Positions 34,564-43,243 of a DNA stretch of 64,000 nt are shown here, piece after piece. The stretch spans positions 186,001 through 250,000 of the forward strand of contig NZ_CP107880.1 of assembly GCF_036013745.1 (NCBI RefSeq), written 5' to 3'. The notes under the pieces were generated by a model, which saw only the letters and a list, made by a program, of their open reading frames with translations, was not told where the DNA came from and ran no database searches. The position numbers and the translations under genes were made by a program. Every line of letters begins with the position of its first letter. Within the stretch, counting starts at the first letter, position 1. This DNA comes from Streptomyces sp. NBC_00483. Its GTDB lineage: Bacteria; Actinomycetota; Actinomycetes; Streptomycetales; Streptomycetaceae.

Positions 34564-34908
34564 TCAGCTGTCCTGCAGCACCCCGAAGACGTTTCCGTCC
34601 GCGTCCTTCAGCGACGCGATCCGGCGGCCCGGACCGACCTCCGTCACGTCCTGGATCACCTCGGCACCGGACTCGACCAGAGACTTGACCATCCCCTGGA
34701 TGTCGTCGACGGTCCAGTAGCCCACGGGTCCTGTCATGCCCTGCTGGTGCCCATTCGGGTTCAGGCCGAAGTGCTGTCCCGCCACGTCGTAGCCCACGTA
34801 GTACGCCTCGTCGGAGGACGGCTCCACGCCGAGCAGCTTGGTATAGACGGCCTTGGCGGCGGCGAGGTCCCGGACGGGGGCGATGATCGTTTGCTGACCG
34901 CTGGTCAT
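34564..34908 (-). CDS. VOC/glyoxalase family protein
   Basis: A 114-residue VOC-fold protein with the typical end KDADGNVFGVLQ and internal VRDLAAAKAVYTKLLG; the usual metal-binding histidines are mostly absent, so it may bind ligand without catalysis. AAGGAG lies 6 bases before the ATG at 34908, which decides the start over an ATG five codons earlier. It is a single-gene unit. Confidence 0.86.
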   Translation of the reverse strand: MTSGQQTIIAPVRDLAAAKAVYTKLLGVEPSSDEAYYVGYDVAGQHFGLNPNGHQQGMTGPVGYWTVDDIQGMVKSLVESGAEVIQDVTEVGPGRRIASLKDADGNVFGVLQDS

Positions 34909-35014
34909 GGAGTACTCCTTCACTCGTTACGTGACTCTCACTGCTACGACACGCGCCACGACGGATGTGTGACGGCTTCCGCGAAAAAATTCCGGAAGCG
35001 TTCCCCGGCCGCGC

Positions 35015-35242
35015 TCAGCCGAAGTTCGTCACATCCAGGAACAGGAACACCGTTCCGACGACGAACGCCACGATGCCGAGCGCACCGAGGCCGAGCGCCG
35101 TCCGCCTGGCCGGGCGGCAGACCGCCTCGGCATCCTCCTGCCGGACCGAAGCCCCGCACGGGAGCGCCGCAAGACCGTAGGTCACCAGTCCCGCGGTACC
35201 GACCGTGAGGCCGAGTCCGAGCCACGTCACACTCGCGGACAT
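35015..35242 (-). CDS. Small membrane protein, two predicted helices
   Basis: A 75-residue protein with two hydrophobic segments (about residues 5-26 and 49-70) separated by a short charged loop with two cysteines. No family is recognised. An alternative ATG lies three codons upstream at 35251; neither start has a good ribosome site. The hydrophobic pattern and codon bias make it likely to be real. Confidence 0.5.
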   Translation of the reverse strand: MSASVTWLGLGLTVGTAGLVTYGLAALPCGASVRQEDAEAVCRPARRTALGLGALGIVAFVVGTVFLFLDVTNFG

Positions 35243-35325
35243 AAAGGACATGTGTCCGATTTTGCGCCCGTTCGTGGGATCCCGCTATTCAGAGTGTGAC
35301 CGTGTGCACACGCGGTGCGGGCGCC

Positions 35326-35862
35326 TCAGGACTCCTCGTCCAGGCCGGGCACGGGCGCGCCGGAGGGGAAGCCGGCCGCGGTGTAGGCGTCGTACAGCTC
35401 CTTCCACGGCGGCGTCGCTCCCGTGTGCCCCTCGGACAGGGGCTCGCCGCGGTCGGCCGCGTCGAGGGCGAGCAGGCAGATCTCCCAGCCCGCCGCGTTG
35501 CGCGCCGCGGTGTCCGCGGTCACCAGCACGTTGGTGAGCGTCAGGTGTGTGCCGCCGTCGCCGCGCTCCTCCAGGTCGTACTGCAGCTCGTCGCCTCCCC
35601 ACATGAAGGAGAAGTGGCGTGGGGGCTCGGCGGCGACGACCGTGCCCTCGGACTCCGGCATGTTCGGGTCGCCGAAGAAGCGGATCGTCGCGCCGGGGCT
35701 CAGCTCCCCGGCCTCGAACTTGGACGGGAACCAGTGCGCGAGGTCGACCGGGTCGGTGACATAGCGCCAGACGCGGTCGATCGGCTTCTCGTACGTGCGG
35801 GTGAACCGGACGCCGGGACGGCCGTCGTCCAGAGTGAGGTAGCTACCGGTCGTGGTCGTCAT
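35326..35862 (-). CDS. SRPBCC/AHSA1-type protein
   Basis: A 178-residue START-like protein. The N-terminal YEKPIDRVWRYVTDPVDLAHWF and the C-terminal GWEICLLALD are typical of the AHSA1 (activator of Hsp90 ATPase 1-like) branch, which binds hydrophobic ligands. AAGGA lies about 9 bases before the ATG. Function is not known; such genes are often regulated with ArsR-type repressors, none of which is seen here. It is divergent from the glutathione transferase-like gene at 36010. Confidence 0.87.
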   Translation of the reverse strand: MTTTTGSYLTLDDGRPGVRFTRTYEKPIDRVWRYVTDPVDLAHWFPSKFEAGELSPGATIRFFGDPNMPESEGTVVAAEPPRHFSFMWGGDELQYDLEERGDGGTHLTLTNVLVTADTAARNAAGWEICLLALDAADRGEPLSEGHTGATPPWKELYDAYTAAGFPSGAPVPGLDEES

Positions 35863-36009
35863 GCCTGCGCCTTCCTTGCCATCACGGTCACTGCTCACTT
35901 CGAGCCTCTCACCGGCCACCGACAGCCGCCTCCGCCACGGTGGTGCGCGTGCCGTTCCTCGGGCAGGCTCGGGGCGCACCATCGTGCCCGACCCCGGAGG
36001 GAGACCCAC

Positions 36010-36981
36010 GTGCCCGGCAACGCCTCGTACGGCAAGAAGGCCTTCAAACGGTCCCGCAGTCATTTCACCGACCGGATCACCGCCGACGGCCAAGGCGGCT
36101 GGCCGGTGGAAGCGGGCCGCTATCGGCTCGTCGTGAGCAAGGCCTGTCCCTGGGCGAGCCGCGCCCTGGTGGTGCGCCGACTCCTCGGCCTGGAGGACGC
36201 GCTGTCGCTCGCGGTCACCGATCCGATCCAGGACGACCGCAGTTGGCGCTTCACGCTCGACCCGGACGACCGCGACCCGGTGCTCGGCATCCGCTTCCTC
36301 AGCGAGGCCTACGACGCACGGGAGACCGGGTATCCGGGCGGCGTCAGCGTGCCCGCGATCGTCGACGTACCGTCCGGAAAGCTCGTCACCAACGACTACC
36401 AGCAGCTGACGCTCGACCTGGAGACCGAGTGGACGGCGCTGCACCGGGACGGCGCGCCCGACCTGTATCCGGAGCCGCTGCGCGACGAGATCGACGAGGT
36501 GATGGAGGGCATCTACCGGGACGTCAACAACGGCGTGTACCGGGCCGGATTCGCCGGCGAGCAGGACGCGTACGAGAAGGCGTACGGGGACGTGTTCGCG
36601 CGGCTCGACACGGTGTCGCGGCGGCTCGCCGGGCAGCGGTATCTCGTCGGCGACACCATCACGGAGGCGGATGTCCGGCTGTTCACGACGCTGGTCCGCT
36701 TCGACGCCGTCTACCACGGCCACTTCAAGTGCAACCGCAACAAACTGGCCGAGGACCCGGTCCTGTGGGCGTACGCGCGGGACCTGTTCCAGACGCCCGG
36801 CTTCGGGGACACCGTCGACTTCGACCACATCAAGCGGCACTACTACCAGGTGCACACCGGCATCAACCCCACGCGGATCGTGCCGCTCGGCCCCGACCCG
36901 TCCGGCTGGCTCGCCCCGCACGGCCGCGAGAAGCTGGGCGGGCGCCCCTTCGGGGACGGCACGCCGCCGGCGCCTCGATAG
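36010..36981 (+). CDS. Glutathionyl-hydroquinone reductase-like (Xi-class GST) protein
   Basis: A 323-residue protein of the ECM4/YqjG group. The active-site cysteine is in SKACPWASR; a thioredoxin-like domain (about 40-160) is followed by a helical GST C-terminal domain with VGDTITEADVRLFTTLVRFD, a family signature. In actinobacteria the thiol would be mycothiol instead of glutathione, reducing conjugated hydroquinones. The start is the GTG at 36010, with GGAGGGAG upstream. The 37-base gap to the RibD-like gene suggests co-transcription. Confidence 0.9.
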   Translation: MPGNASYGKKAFKRSRSHFTDRITADGQGGWPVEAGRYRLVVSKACPWASRALVVRRLLGLEDALSLAVTDPIQDDRSWRFTLDPDDRDPVLGIRFLSEAYDARETGYPGGVSVPAIVDVPSGKLVTNDYQQLTLDLETEWTALHRDGAPDLYPEPLRDEIDEVMEGIYRDVNNGVYRAGFAGEQDAYEKAYGDVFARLDTVSRRLAGQRYLVGDTITEADVRLFTTLVRFDAVYHGHFKCNRNKLAEDPVLWAYARDLFQTPGFGDTVDFDHIKRHYYQVHTGINPTRIVPLGPDPSGWLAPHGREKLGGRPFGDGTPPAPR

Positions 36982-37018
36982 GGTCGGGGCGTACGTTCCG
37001 CCCGGTCACGGAGTCGCC

Positions 37019-38167
37019 ATGTCCCGCCCCCACGTATTGCTGTCCGCCGCGGTGTCGCTCGACGGATGCCTCGACGACACCGGTCCCGAGCGACTCCTGC
37101 TCTCCGGCGCGGAGGACTTCGAGCGGGTGGACGCGGTGCGGGCGGCGAGCGATGCGATCCTCGTCGGGGCGGGGACGCTGCGCGCGGACCGGCCCCGGCT
37201 GCTGGTCAATTCGCCGCAGCGGCGCGCGAAACGGGTCGACGACGGGCGACCCGCCTACCCGTTGAAGGTGGCGGTCACCGCCTCGGGGGACCTGGATCCG
37301 GGCGACCCCTTCTGGACGACGGGCGGGGAACGGCTCGTCTACACGACCGAGTCGGGCGTCACGCGCGCCCGCACGCGCGTGGGCGGGGCGGCGGACGTGG
37401 TGGCGCTCGGCCGGCACCTCGACTGGGCGGCGCTCCTCGACGACCTCGCCGCGCGCGGCGTGCGGCGGTTGCTCGTCGAGGGCGGCGCGCACGTGCACAC
37501 GCAGCTGTTGCAGCTGGGGCTCGCGGACGAACTGCGGCTCGCCGTCGCCCCGTTGGTGGTCGGCGAGCCGGGCGCGCCGCGCCTGTTCGGGCCCGGTTCC
37601 TACCCCGGCGGGCCGCGCAGCCGGATGCGGGTGCTTGCCACGGAGCGGGTCGGGGACGTGATCGTCACCCGGTACGCGCCGACCGTTCCGGGCCCCGGGG
37701 CGGCGGCCACCGCGGCGGACCGGCACTGGCTGCGGCTGGCCTGCGAACTGGCCGCCGAGTGCCCGCCGTCGCGGACCGCGTTCAGCGTCGGCGCCGTGGT
37801 CGTCGCCGACGACGGAACGGAGCTGGCGCGCGGTTACTCGCGCGAGGGCGAGGACCCCGTGGTGCACGCCGAGGAGTCCGCGCTCGGCAAGCTCGCCGCC
37901 GACGACCCGCGCCTCGCCACGGCCACCGTCTACAGCAGCCTGGAGCCGTGCGCCCACCGCGCCTCGCGGCCGAAGCCGTGCGCCCGGCTCATCGTCGACG
38001 CGGGGGTGCGCCGCGTGGTGACGGCGTGGCGGGAGCCGGACACGTTCGTGCCCGGCGCCGACGGGATCGGGGTGCTCGCCTCAGCGGGCGTCACCGTGGT
38101 GGAGGTCCCGGAGCTGGCCGACGCGGCAGTGCTCCCCAACCGCCACCTTGTCGCGGCCGCTCCGTAG
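37019..38167 (+). CDS. RibD-like protein with reductase-deaminase domains in swapped order
   Basis: A 382-residue protein. Residues 5-215 form a RibD_C/DHFR-like reductase domain (SAAVSLDGCLDD, ILVGAGTLRADRP, LLVEGGAHVHT). Residues about 235-380 form a cytidine-deaminase-fold domain with zinc ligands in VVHAEESALG and EPCAHRASRPKPCARL. Canonical RibD has deaminase first and reductase second; here the order is reversed. It may act on pyrimidine or pterin-type intermediates of riboflavin or of secondary metabolism; no other riboflavin gene is near. The ATG at 37019 has GGAG 5 bases upstream. Its 3' end overlaps the convergent transporter gene by 87 bases. Confidence 0.85.
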   Translation: MSRPHVLLSAAVSLDGCLDDTGPERLLLSGAEDFERVDAVRAASDAILVGAGTLRADRPRLLVNSPQRRAKRVDDGRPAYPLKVAVTASGDLDPGDPFWTTGGERLVYTTESGVTRARTRVGGAADVVALGRHLDWAALLDDLAARGVRRLLVEGGAHVHTQLLQLGLADELRLAVAPLVVGEPGAPRLFGPGSYPGGPRSRMRVLATERVGDVIVTRYAPTVPGPGAAATAADRHWLRLACELAAECPPSRTAFSVGAVVVADDGTELARGYSREGEDPVVHAEESALGKLAADDPRLATATVYSSLEPCAHRASRPKPCARLIVDAGVRRVVTAWREPDTFVPGADGIGVLASAGVTVVEVPELADAAVLPNRHLVAAAP

Positions 38168-39040
38168 CGGGTACGCGCGCGTGCCGAGCCGCACGACCAC
38201 GACGGCCGCGAGGCCGAGGACGAGCCCCAGCGCGGTGCGTATCCCGAAGGGCTCGCCGAACATCAGCGCTCCCCACACGGCGGTGACGGGCGCCATCAGG
38301 AACATCAACGTGTTGACCTGGGTGAGGCCACCCCGCCGCAGCACGATCCAGTAGAGCCCGTAGCCGCCGAACGTCGACAGGCCGACGAGCCAGGCGATCG
38401 ACAGCCAGAAGGACGGCGCGGCGGGCGGCGCGGCCTTGCCGAGCGCGACGGCGAGGCCGCTGAAGACGACGGCGCTGGTGGCGCAGTGCACGGTCAGCGC
38501 GACCATCGGCTCGACCCGGGTACGCGAGCGGCTCTCCACGAAGGTGGCCGCGACCAGCGACAGCATCCCGAGGAACGGGACGCCGTACGCCCACCACGGG
38601 ACGCCCGCGACGGCGCCCGCGTCGGCCGTGGTGACGACGACGACCCCGACAAGACCCAGGCACAGGCCGAGCCACTGCCGTCCGGTGACGTACTGCCGCA
38701 GCAGCGGTCCTGCGAGGGCGCCCGCGACCAGGGGCTGCGTGCCGTCGATGAGGGCGGTCGTGCCGCTGGAGACGCCGAGCTGGATGGCGTAGTAGACGGT
38801 CAGCAGGTAGCCGCTCTGCGACAGGGCGCCGATGACGACCTGCCGTCCGATGGTGCGCCTGCCGAGCCCGCACCATCGCTTCCTGCCGGCCGCCGCCGCG
38901 ACGGCGCCCAGGACCAGCGCCAGCGGCAGGAACCGCCACATCAGCGTGGTCACGGCGCTCGCGTCGCCGGCGCCGAGCTTGGCTCCGATGAAGCCGGAGC
39001 TCCAGGTCAGGACGAATCCGATGGACAAAAGAACGTTCAT
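38081..39040 (-). CDS. EamA/DMT-family transporter
   Basis: A 319-residue membrane protein with about ten hydrophobic helices in two EamA repeats (TLMWRFLPLALVLGAVA and LTQVNTLMFLMAPVTAVWG are family-like). The DMT family exports amino acids, metabolites or drugs. It is divergent from the TetR gene at 39136, with two operators in the 95-base gap, so the regulator probably controls it and its substrate may be the inducer. The C-terminal tail overlaps the convergent RibD-like gene and may be an extension peculiar to this strain. Confidence 0.9.
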   Translation of the reverse strand: MNVLLSIGFVLTWSSGFIGAKLGAGDASAVTTLMWRFLPLALVLGAVAAAAGRKRWCGLGRRTIGRQVVIGALSQSGYLLTVYYAIQLGVSSGTTALIDGTQPLVAGALAGPLLRQYVTGRQWLGLCLGLVGVVVVTTADAGAVAGVPWWAYGVPFLGMLSLVAATFVESRSRTRVEPMVALTVHCATSAVVFSGLAVALGKAAPPAAPSFWLSIAWLVGLSTFGGYGLYWIVLRRGGLTQVNTLMFLMAPVTAVWGALMFGEPFGIRTALGLVLGLAAVVVVRLGTRAYPLRSGRDKVAVGEHCRVGQLRDLHHGDAR

Positions 39041-39082
39041 GGCGCGGCCACCGCCTCGCGTGATCGGGTTCAAGTGCAGAGG

Positions 39083-39125
39083 TATACAGATCTGTCTACC
39101 TGGCTCCACTATACAGATCGGTATA
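39083..39125. promoter_or_regulatory. Two TetR-type operators between transporter and regulator
   Basis: TATACAGATCTGTCTA (39083-39098) and TATACAGATCGGTATA (39110-39125) share the palindromic form TATAC-N-GATC-N-GTATA and are 27 bases apart. Each lies near one of the divergent start codons, so one dimer site may serve each promoter. TATACC at 39122-39127 could be the -10 of the regulator gene. Confidence 0.8.
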
Positions 39126-39135
39126 CCCTGGAGGC

Positions 39136-39756
39136 ATGCGTACGACGACGAACCCCGCCCCGCCGGCCGTCGACCCGGACCGGTCCGACCTCACACCGGC
39201 CGCTCGCAAGGTCCTGGAGACCGCCTCGCGGCTGTTCTACGAGCGCGGCATCCACGCGGTCGGCGTGGATCTGATCGCGGCGGAGTCGGGCGTCACGAAG
39301 AAGACGCTCTACGACCGCTTCGGCTCCAAGGAGCAGATCGTCGTCGACTACCTGGCGACCCGCGACGCCCGCTGGCGCACCTACCTCGCCGGTCACCACG
39401 AGGACGCCGAACTCTCCCCCACCGACCGGGTGCTGGCTGTCTTCGACGCCTCCCAGGAGTGGATGCGCGCCAACAGCGGCAAGGGCTGCAGCATGGTCAA
39501 CGCGCACGCGGAGATCAGCGACCCCGCGCACCCCGCGTACGCGGTGATCACCGGTCAGAAGCGGTGGATGCTGGAGCTGTTCACCCGGCTCGCGGGCGAC
39601 GTGGCGCCGGACTCCGCAAGGGAGTTGGGGCGTTCACTGATGCTGTTGCACGAGGGTGCGCTGGTCTCGGACGGACTGGATGTGTTCCCGGACGCCTTCG
39701 GCCGGGCGCGCAGGATGGCGGCGTTCCTGCTGTCGGCGGCGAAGGACGCGCGGTGA
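39136..39756 (+). CDS. TetR-family repressor
   Basis: A 206-residue TetR protein. The helix-turn-helix is at about residues 37-58 (VGVDLIAAESGVTKKTLYDRF); the C-terminal part is the ligand-binding helical domain. GGAGG is only one base from the ATG, too close for normal initiation, and the -10-like element 8 bases before it would allow a leaderless message. The four-base GTGA overlap with the next gene means both are co-translated. It very likely represses the divergent EamA transporter and itself. Confidence 0.92.
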   Translation: MRTTTNPAPPAVDPDRSDLTPAARKVLETASRLFYERGIHAVGVDLIAAESGVTKKTLYDRFGSKEQIVVDYLATRDARWRTYLAGHHEDAELSPTDRVLAVFDASQEWMRANSGKGCSMVNAHAEISDPAHPAYAVITGQKRWMLELFTRLAGDVAPDSARELGRSLMLLHEGALVSDGLDVFPDAFGRARRMAAFLLSAAKDAR

Positions 39757-40190
39757 CGGCGGTGACGTGGGAGGCCGGGGCGCCGGGCGTGCTGCGGCTG
39801 CCTTCGGGGCGGCTCGTGCGCGGCAGGGGCCTGCGCGATCCGCTGCCCGCCGGTCCCCCTCCGACGTACGGCATCTACCTCCTGGGCGCCGAACCCCCGC
39901 CCACGGACTGGGAGTCGACGTGGCTGCGCTGGCCCGACTTCCGGCTGCCCGCCGACCGTGCACGCGCGCGTGCCGTGCTCGCCGAGGCGTGGCGGCGCTG
40001 CGCGGACGAGCGGATGGAAGTGGCGTGTGCGGGCGGGCGCGGCCGTACGGGGACGGCGCTCGCGTGTCTAGCGGTGCTGGACGGAGTACCGGCCGGCGGG
40101 GCCGTCACCTACGTACGCGAGCACTACGCGCGTGGGGCGGTCGAGACGCCGTGGCAGAAGCGGTACGTACGGCGGTTCGCAGCTTCCTGA
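39753..40190 (+). CDS. Protein-tyrosine phosphatase-like protein
   Basis: A 145-residue small phosphatase. The active-site loop CAGGRGRTG is a C-x5-R P-loop as in cysteine-dependent dual-specificity phosphatases; the general-acid Asp is probably in WLRWPDFRLP. GTG start overlaps the TetR stop (GTGA), so translation is coupled. Substrate unknown. Coupling to TetR with no obvious link in function is common in Streptomyces. Confidence 0.84.
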   Translation: MTAVTWEAGAPGVLRLPSGRLVRGRGLRDPLPAGPPPTYGIYLLGAEPPPTDWESTWLRWPDFRLPADRARARAVLAEAWRRCADERMEVACAGGRGRTGTALACLAVLDGVPAGGAVTYVREHYARGAVETPWQKRYVRRFAAS

Positions 40191-40246
40191 AAAAGGCATG
40201 ATCAGCGCTTCCCGTGGCATTTGGTAGTCATGGGAAGGAGGTCCCC

Positions 40247-40915
40247 ATGACGCCGAGGACCGCACTGCCCCGTTGGGCGAGGGTCGCGCGAATCCCCCTG
40301 TGGACGAAGGCGGCGCTCGCGCTGTTCGTCGTGCTCGCGGTCGTGTTCACCGGACTTGGCCTGGTGCACCGCCTTGACGACATGTTCGGCTCCGAGACGC
40401 ACGACCGCTCGGGGCCCGCGCTGCTCAAGTCCGTGCGGGACATGAGCCGTTACGAGGCCGCGGCCGGGAACTACCAGGTGGTGGTGGACCTGGAGAAGGA
40501 CTCCAAGTATCTGCCGGACGCCATCCAGGGCACGCGCACGCTGTACATCGGCGCGGGCACCGTCAACTCGTATGTGGACCTGGGCAAGCTCGGACCGGGC
40601 GATGTGCGGGTGAACGACAAGCGCACGTCCGCGACGCTGCGCCTGCCGCACGCCCGGCTCGCCGCTCCCACTCTCGACACGGACCGCTCGTACGCCGTGG
40701 CGAAGCAGCGCGGCCTGCTCGACCGGCTCGGCGACGTCTTCTCCGACAACCCGGGCGACGAGCAGGCGGTACGCAAACTCGCCGCCCGGCACATCGGCGA
40801 GGCCGCGCGGGACAGCAAGCTCACGGGCCGCGCCGAGCGGAACACGACCGAGATGCTCAGCGGCCTGTTGCGGTCCCTGGGGTTCCACGACGTGAAGGTC
40901 ACCTATGGGACGTGA
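40247..40915 (+). CDS. DUF4230 membrane-anchored protein
   Basis: A 222-residue protein with one N-terminal transmembrane helix (about 24-44, AALALFVVLAVVFTGLGL) and an extracytoplasmic DUF4230 domain, recognised by YQVVVDLEKDSKYLP and TRTLYIGAGTVNSYVDL. Function unknown. An excellent ribosome site GAAGGAGGT precedes the ATG at 40247. It ends at a perfect hairpin shared with the convergent hydrolase gene. Confidence 0.88.
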   Translation: MTPRTALPRWARVARIPLWTKAALALFVVLAVVFTGLGLVHRLDDMFGSETHDRSGPALLKSVRDMSRYEAAAGNYQVVVDLEKDSKYLPDAIQGTRTLYIGAGTVNSYVDLGKLGPGDVRVNDKRTSATLRLPHARLAAPTLDTDRSYAVAKQRGLLDRLGDVFSDNPGDEQAVRKLAARHIGEAARDSKLTGRAERNTTEMLSGLLRSLGFHDVKVTYGT

Positions 40916-40930
40916 CGAGCCCGGTGGCGT

Positions 40931-40960
40931 CTAGGGCCTGCCGTTTGGATCAGGCCCTAG
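40931..40960. terminator. Hairpin between convergent genes; carries a dispersed repeat
   Basis: A perfect 10-bp stem CTAGGGCCTG/CAGGCCCTAG with a 10-base loop. The stop codon of the hydrolase (40957-40959) lies inside it. Bases 40932-40956 recur with two mismatches at 53334-53358, again between convergent genes. Confidence 0.85.
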
Positions 40961-41697
40961 CGCAGGTGCCGGGCGAAGAACCCGGCCGCGTGCTCCCCTG
41001 CGGACTGCGGGACGCCCGTGTGTCCGCCCATGTTGGCGAGCAGCGTCTTCTCCTTGGAGCCGAAGGCGTCGAACAGGTCCAGGGCGGCCTGCCGGTCGTT
41101 CCCCTCGTCGTCCCACTGCAGCAGGACATGCAGCGGAATGGTGACCCGGCGGGCCTCCTCGAACATGGTGCGGGGCACGAAGCTGCCGGCGAAGAGGCCT
41201 GCGGCCACGGTGCGCGGCTCGACCACCGCCAGCCGGACGCCGATGGAGATCACGCCTCCCGAGTACCCGACCGGACCGCCGATCTCGGGCAGGGCCAGCA
41301 GGGCGTCGAGGGCGGACCGCCATTCCGGGACCGACTGCTCGACGAGCGGGAGGATCACGGCGTCGATGATCTCGTCGCCGACCGGCTCGCCGGCCCCCAA
41401 GGCCCGGCGGAGGTCGCCGCGTGCCTCATCGACGGCGGCCAGGCGGGGCCGGTCACCGCTCCCGGGGAGCTCGATGGTGGCCGCGGCGAAGCCCTCCGCC
41501 GCGGAGCGCCGGGCCCGGCCGGCAAGGCGCGGGTACATCTTCCGCAGCCCGAGCGGCGGGTGGCCGAGCAGGATGAGCGGGACAGGTGCGGATGCCGAAG
41601 CGGATGCGGGCGTCCACAGGATGCCGGGGATGTCGCCGAGGGTGAACGCGCGCTCGACGACACCGCCGTCGAGGCGTTGTTCAGAGGTGAAATGCAT
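40957..41697 (-). CDS. Alpha/beta hydrolase, dienelactone hydrolase-like
   Basis: A 246-residue hydrolase with nucleophile elbow GYSGG (in GPVGYSGGVISIG) and catalytic His in NMGGHTGVP near the C-terminus; the acid is probably Asp in LLQWDDEGND. Substrate unknown; it resembles small esterases of the DLH group. AAAGG lies 8 bases before the ATG. A short open frame with a strong ribosome site is found in its leader (41746-41796). Confidence 0.85.
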   Translation of the reverse strand: MHFTSEQRLDGGVVERAFTLGDIPGILWTPASASASAPVPLILLGHPPLGLRKMYPRLAGRARRSAAEGFAAATIELPGSGDRPRLAAVDEARGDLRRALGAGEPVGDEIIDAVILPLVEQSVPEWRSALDALLALPEIGGPVGYSGGVISIGVRLAVVEPRTVAAGLFAGSFVPRTMFEEARRVTIPLHVLLQWDDEGNDRQAALDLFDAFGSKEKTLLANMGGHTGVPQSAGEHAAGFFARHLR

Positions 41698-41745
41698 GGT
41701 CGTGCCTTTCGGGAGAGCTCAGAGACGGCGCTCCCGGACGACGAC

Positions 41746-41796
41746 CTATCGCCCGACCGTGACCCCGGAGGAGAGCACCCATGTCGATTCGTTCAC
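41746..41796 (-). CDS. Possible short leader peptide upstream of the hydrolase gene
   Basis: A 16-codon frame starting with GTG at 41796, preceded by GAGGAGG with a good spacing, and stopping with TAG at 41746, 48 bases before the hydrolase start. The peptide (MNESTWVLSSGVTVGR) has no signal or run of one amino acid, so an attenuator role is not evident. The strong ribosome site is the only support. Confidence 0.35.
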   Translation of the reverse strand: MNESTWVLSSGVTVGR

Positions 41797-41836
41797 GGGT
41801 ACCACCTCCTCGTTCTCTCGCACGGCCTCCGAAAGG

Positions 41837-42712
41837 CTAGCACTGGACCCGGACAGCCGCGCCGGTCACCCGTACCCGCTGGTCCCCCGCATTCAGGTCG
41901 ATCTCCAGCAGCGACGGGCGGCCCATGTCGTGGCCCTGGTGCAGCGTCAGGTGCGCGTCGTCGGGCACGAGGCCCAGTTCGCGGGCGTACGCGCCGAAGG
42001 CGGCGGCCGCCGCTCCCGTGGCGGCGTCCTCCACGACTCCGCCGACCGGGAACGGGTCGCGTACGTGGAAGGTGGTCGCGTTCTCGCGCCACACCAGTTG
42101 CACGGTCGTCAGGTCGAGCCGGCGCATGAGGGTCAACAGGGCGTCGAAGTCGTAGTCCAGATCGGCCAGCCGGTCGCGGGTGGCGGCCGCGAGGACCAGG
42201 TGGCGCACGCCCGCGTAGGCGATCCTCGGGGGCAGAGCGGAGTCCAGTTCGCCGGCCTGCCAGCCCAGGGCGGCGAGCGCCTCCTGCACGTCCTCCTGGG
42301 CCACTTCGTGCACGCGGGGTTCCACGCTGGTGAGCGTGGCCTTGAGGACGCCGTTCTCGCGGCGGACGGCGACCGGTACGCGTCCCGCAGCGGTGTGGAA
42401 GTCGAAGTCCCCCGTGCCGTAGTGCTCGCCGAGTGCGACGGCGGCGGCGACGGTGGCGTGGCCGCAGAAGTCGACCTCCGCCTTGGGGCTGAAGTACCGA
42501 AGCGTGAAGGACCGCTTGTCCTGCGGGTCGGGTCCCGGGGTGAGGAACGCGGACTCGGAGTAGCCGAGTTCGGCGGCGATCCCGACCATCTCCTGGTCGC
42601 CGAGCGCGGCGGCGTCGAGTACGACACCGGCGCCGTTGCCGCCCTCCGGGCTCGTCGAGAACGCGGTGTAGTGCAGCACGTCGGAGGCCGGGGTCGGCGC
42701 GGTGTTCGTCAT
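41837..42712 (-). CDS. PhzF-family isomerase
   Basis: A 291-residue protein with the PhzF/diaminopimelate-epimerase fold. The catalytic glutamate is Glu53 in GYSESAF; DFCGHATVAAA and VVEDAATGAAAAAF are the other family motifs. PhzF isomerises dihydrohydroxyanthranilate in phenazine synthesis, but stand-alone members in Streptomyces usually have unknown substrates and no other phenazine gene is here. The ATG at 42712 follows AAAGG at long spacing; a GTG 6 codons earlier is possible. It lies in a minus-strand group with a small protein and a methyltransferase. Confidence 0.88.
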   Translation of the reverse strand: MTNTAPTPASDVLHYTAFSTSPEGGNGAGVVLDAAALGDQEMVGIAAELGYSESAFLTPGPDPQDKRSFTLRYFSPKAEVDFCGHATVAAAVALGEHYGTGDFDFHTAAGRVPVAVRRENGVLKATLTSVEPRVHEVAQEDVQEALAALGWQAGELDSALPPRIAYAGVRHLVLAAATRDRLADLDYDFDALLTLMRRLDLTTVQLVWRENATTFHVRDPFPVGGVVEDAATGAAAAAFGAYARELGLVPDDAHLTLHQGHDMGRPSLLEIDLNAGDQRVRVTGAAVRVQC

Positions 42713-42797
42713 GGAGGCAGAGCCTTTCACACGGGCGGTGCTGTCCTGGGCACGGTCTCCATGACGAACACCCGCCGCACCGAGCGGAATTCCCCGG

Positions 42798-43169
42798 TCA
42801 GTGCCGCGTCGTCAGGCGCAGATGAAGCTCCTCCTCCTGGTCGCCGGAGGCGGCGGTCGCCTCAGTGACGGTGAACGCGGTCGCCAGTGCCCCGCGCACG
42901 CGGTCCAGGGCCTCGTGGCCGCCCTGGAGGTCCGCGGTGACCGTCCCTGTGAGGGGCTCCGCTTCGCAGTGCGCCGGCTGGGACGAGGTGTCCACCGTGG
43001 TGAGCCAGACCGTCGCGTCGCCGTCGGGGCGCTCGCTCGGTGTGCGGTCCGAGCGGAAGGCCGTGGACAGCATGCGCAGGGCCGCCTCGGCGTCCTGTGG
43101 TGTGCAGTCGCTGAGTGCCACGCCCACCACTGTGGGTGCGTAGCCGTGGACGGGAGTCGTGTCGGTCAT
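42798..43169 (-). CDS. Hypothetical protein
   Basis: A 123-residue protein, not recognised. It is acidic and lacks signal or membrane segments; composition suggests a small alpha/beta protein (ALRMLSTAFRSD, VWLTTVDTSS, ELHLRLTTRH). A strong AGAGGGAG precedes the ATG. It sits between the PrmC paralogue and PhzF with gaps of 74 and 85 bases and is probably co-transcribed with them. Confidence 0.65.
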   Translation of the reverse strand: MTDTTPVHGYAPTVVGVALSDCTPQDAEAALRMLSTAFRSDRTPSERPDGDATVWLTTVDTSSQPAHCEAEPLTGTVTADLQGGHEALDRVRGALATAFTVTEATAASGDQEEELHLRLTTRH

Positions 43170-43243
43170 GGTGGCTGCTCCCTCTGCGTCGCCGGTGTGC
43201 GGATCTTCCGGGTACCGGCGACGCGCCGGGTCAAACCCCGAGG

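Noticed and set aside
41837..42712. Phenazine biosynthesis cluster suggested by PhzF.
   Set aside because: No other phz gene is present; PhzF-like proteins are common stand-alone isomerases.
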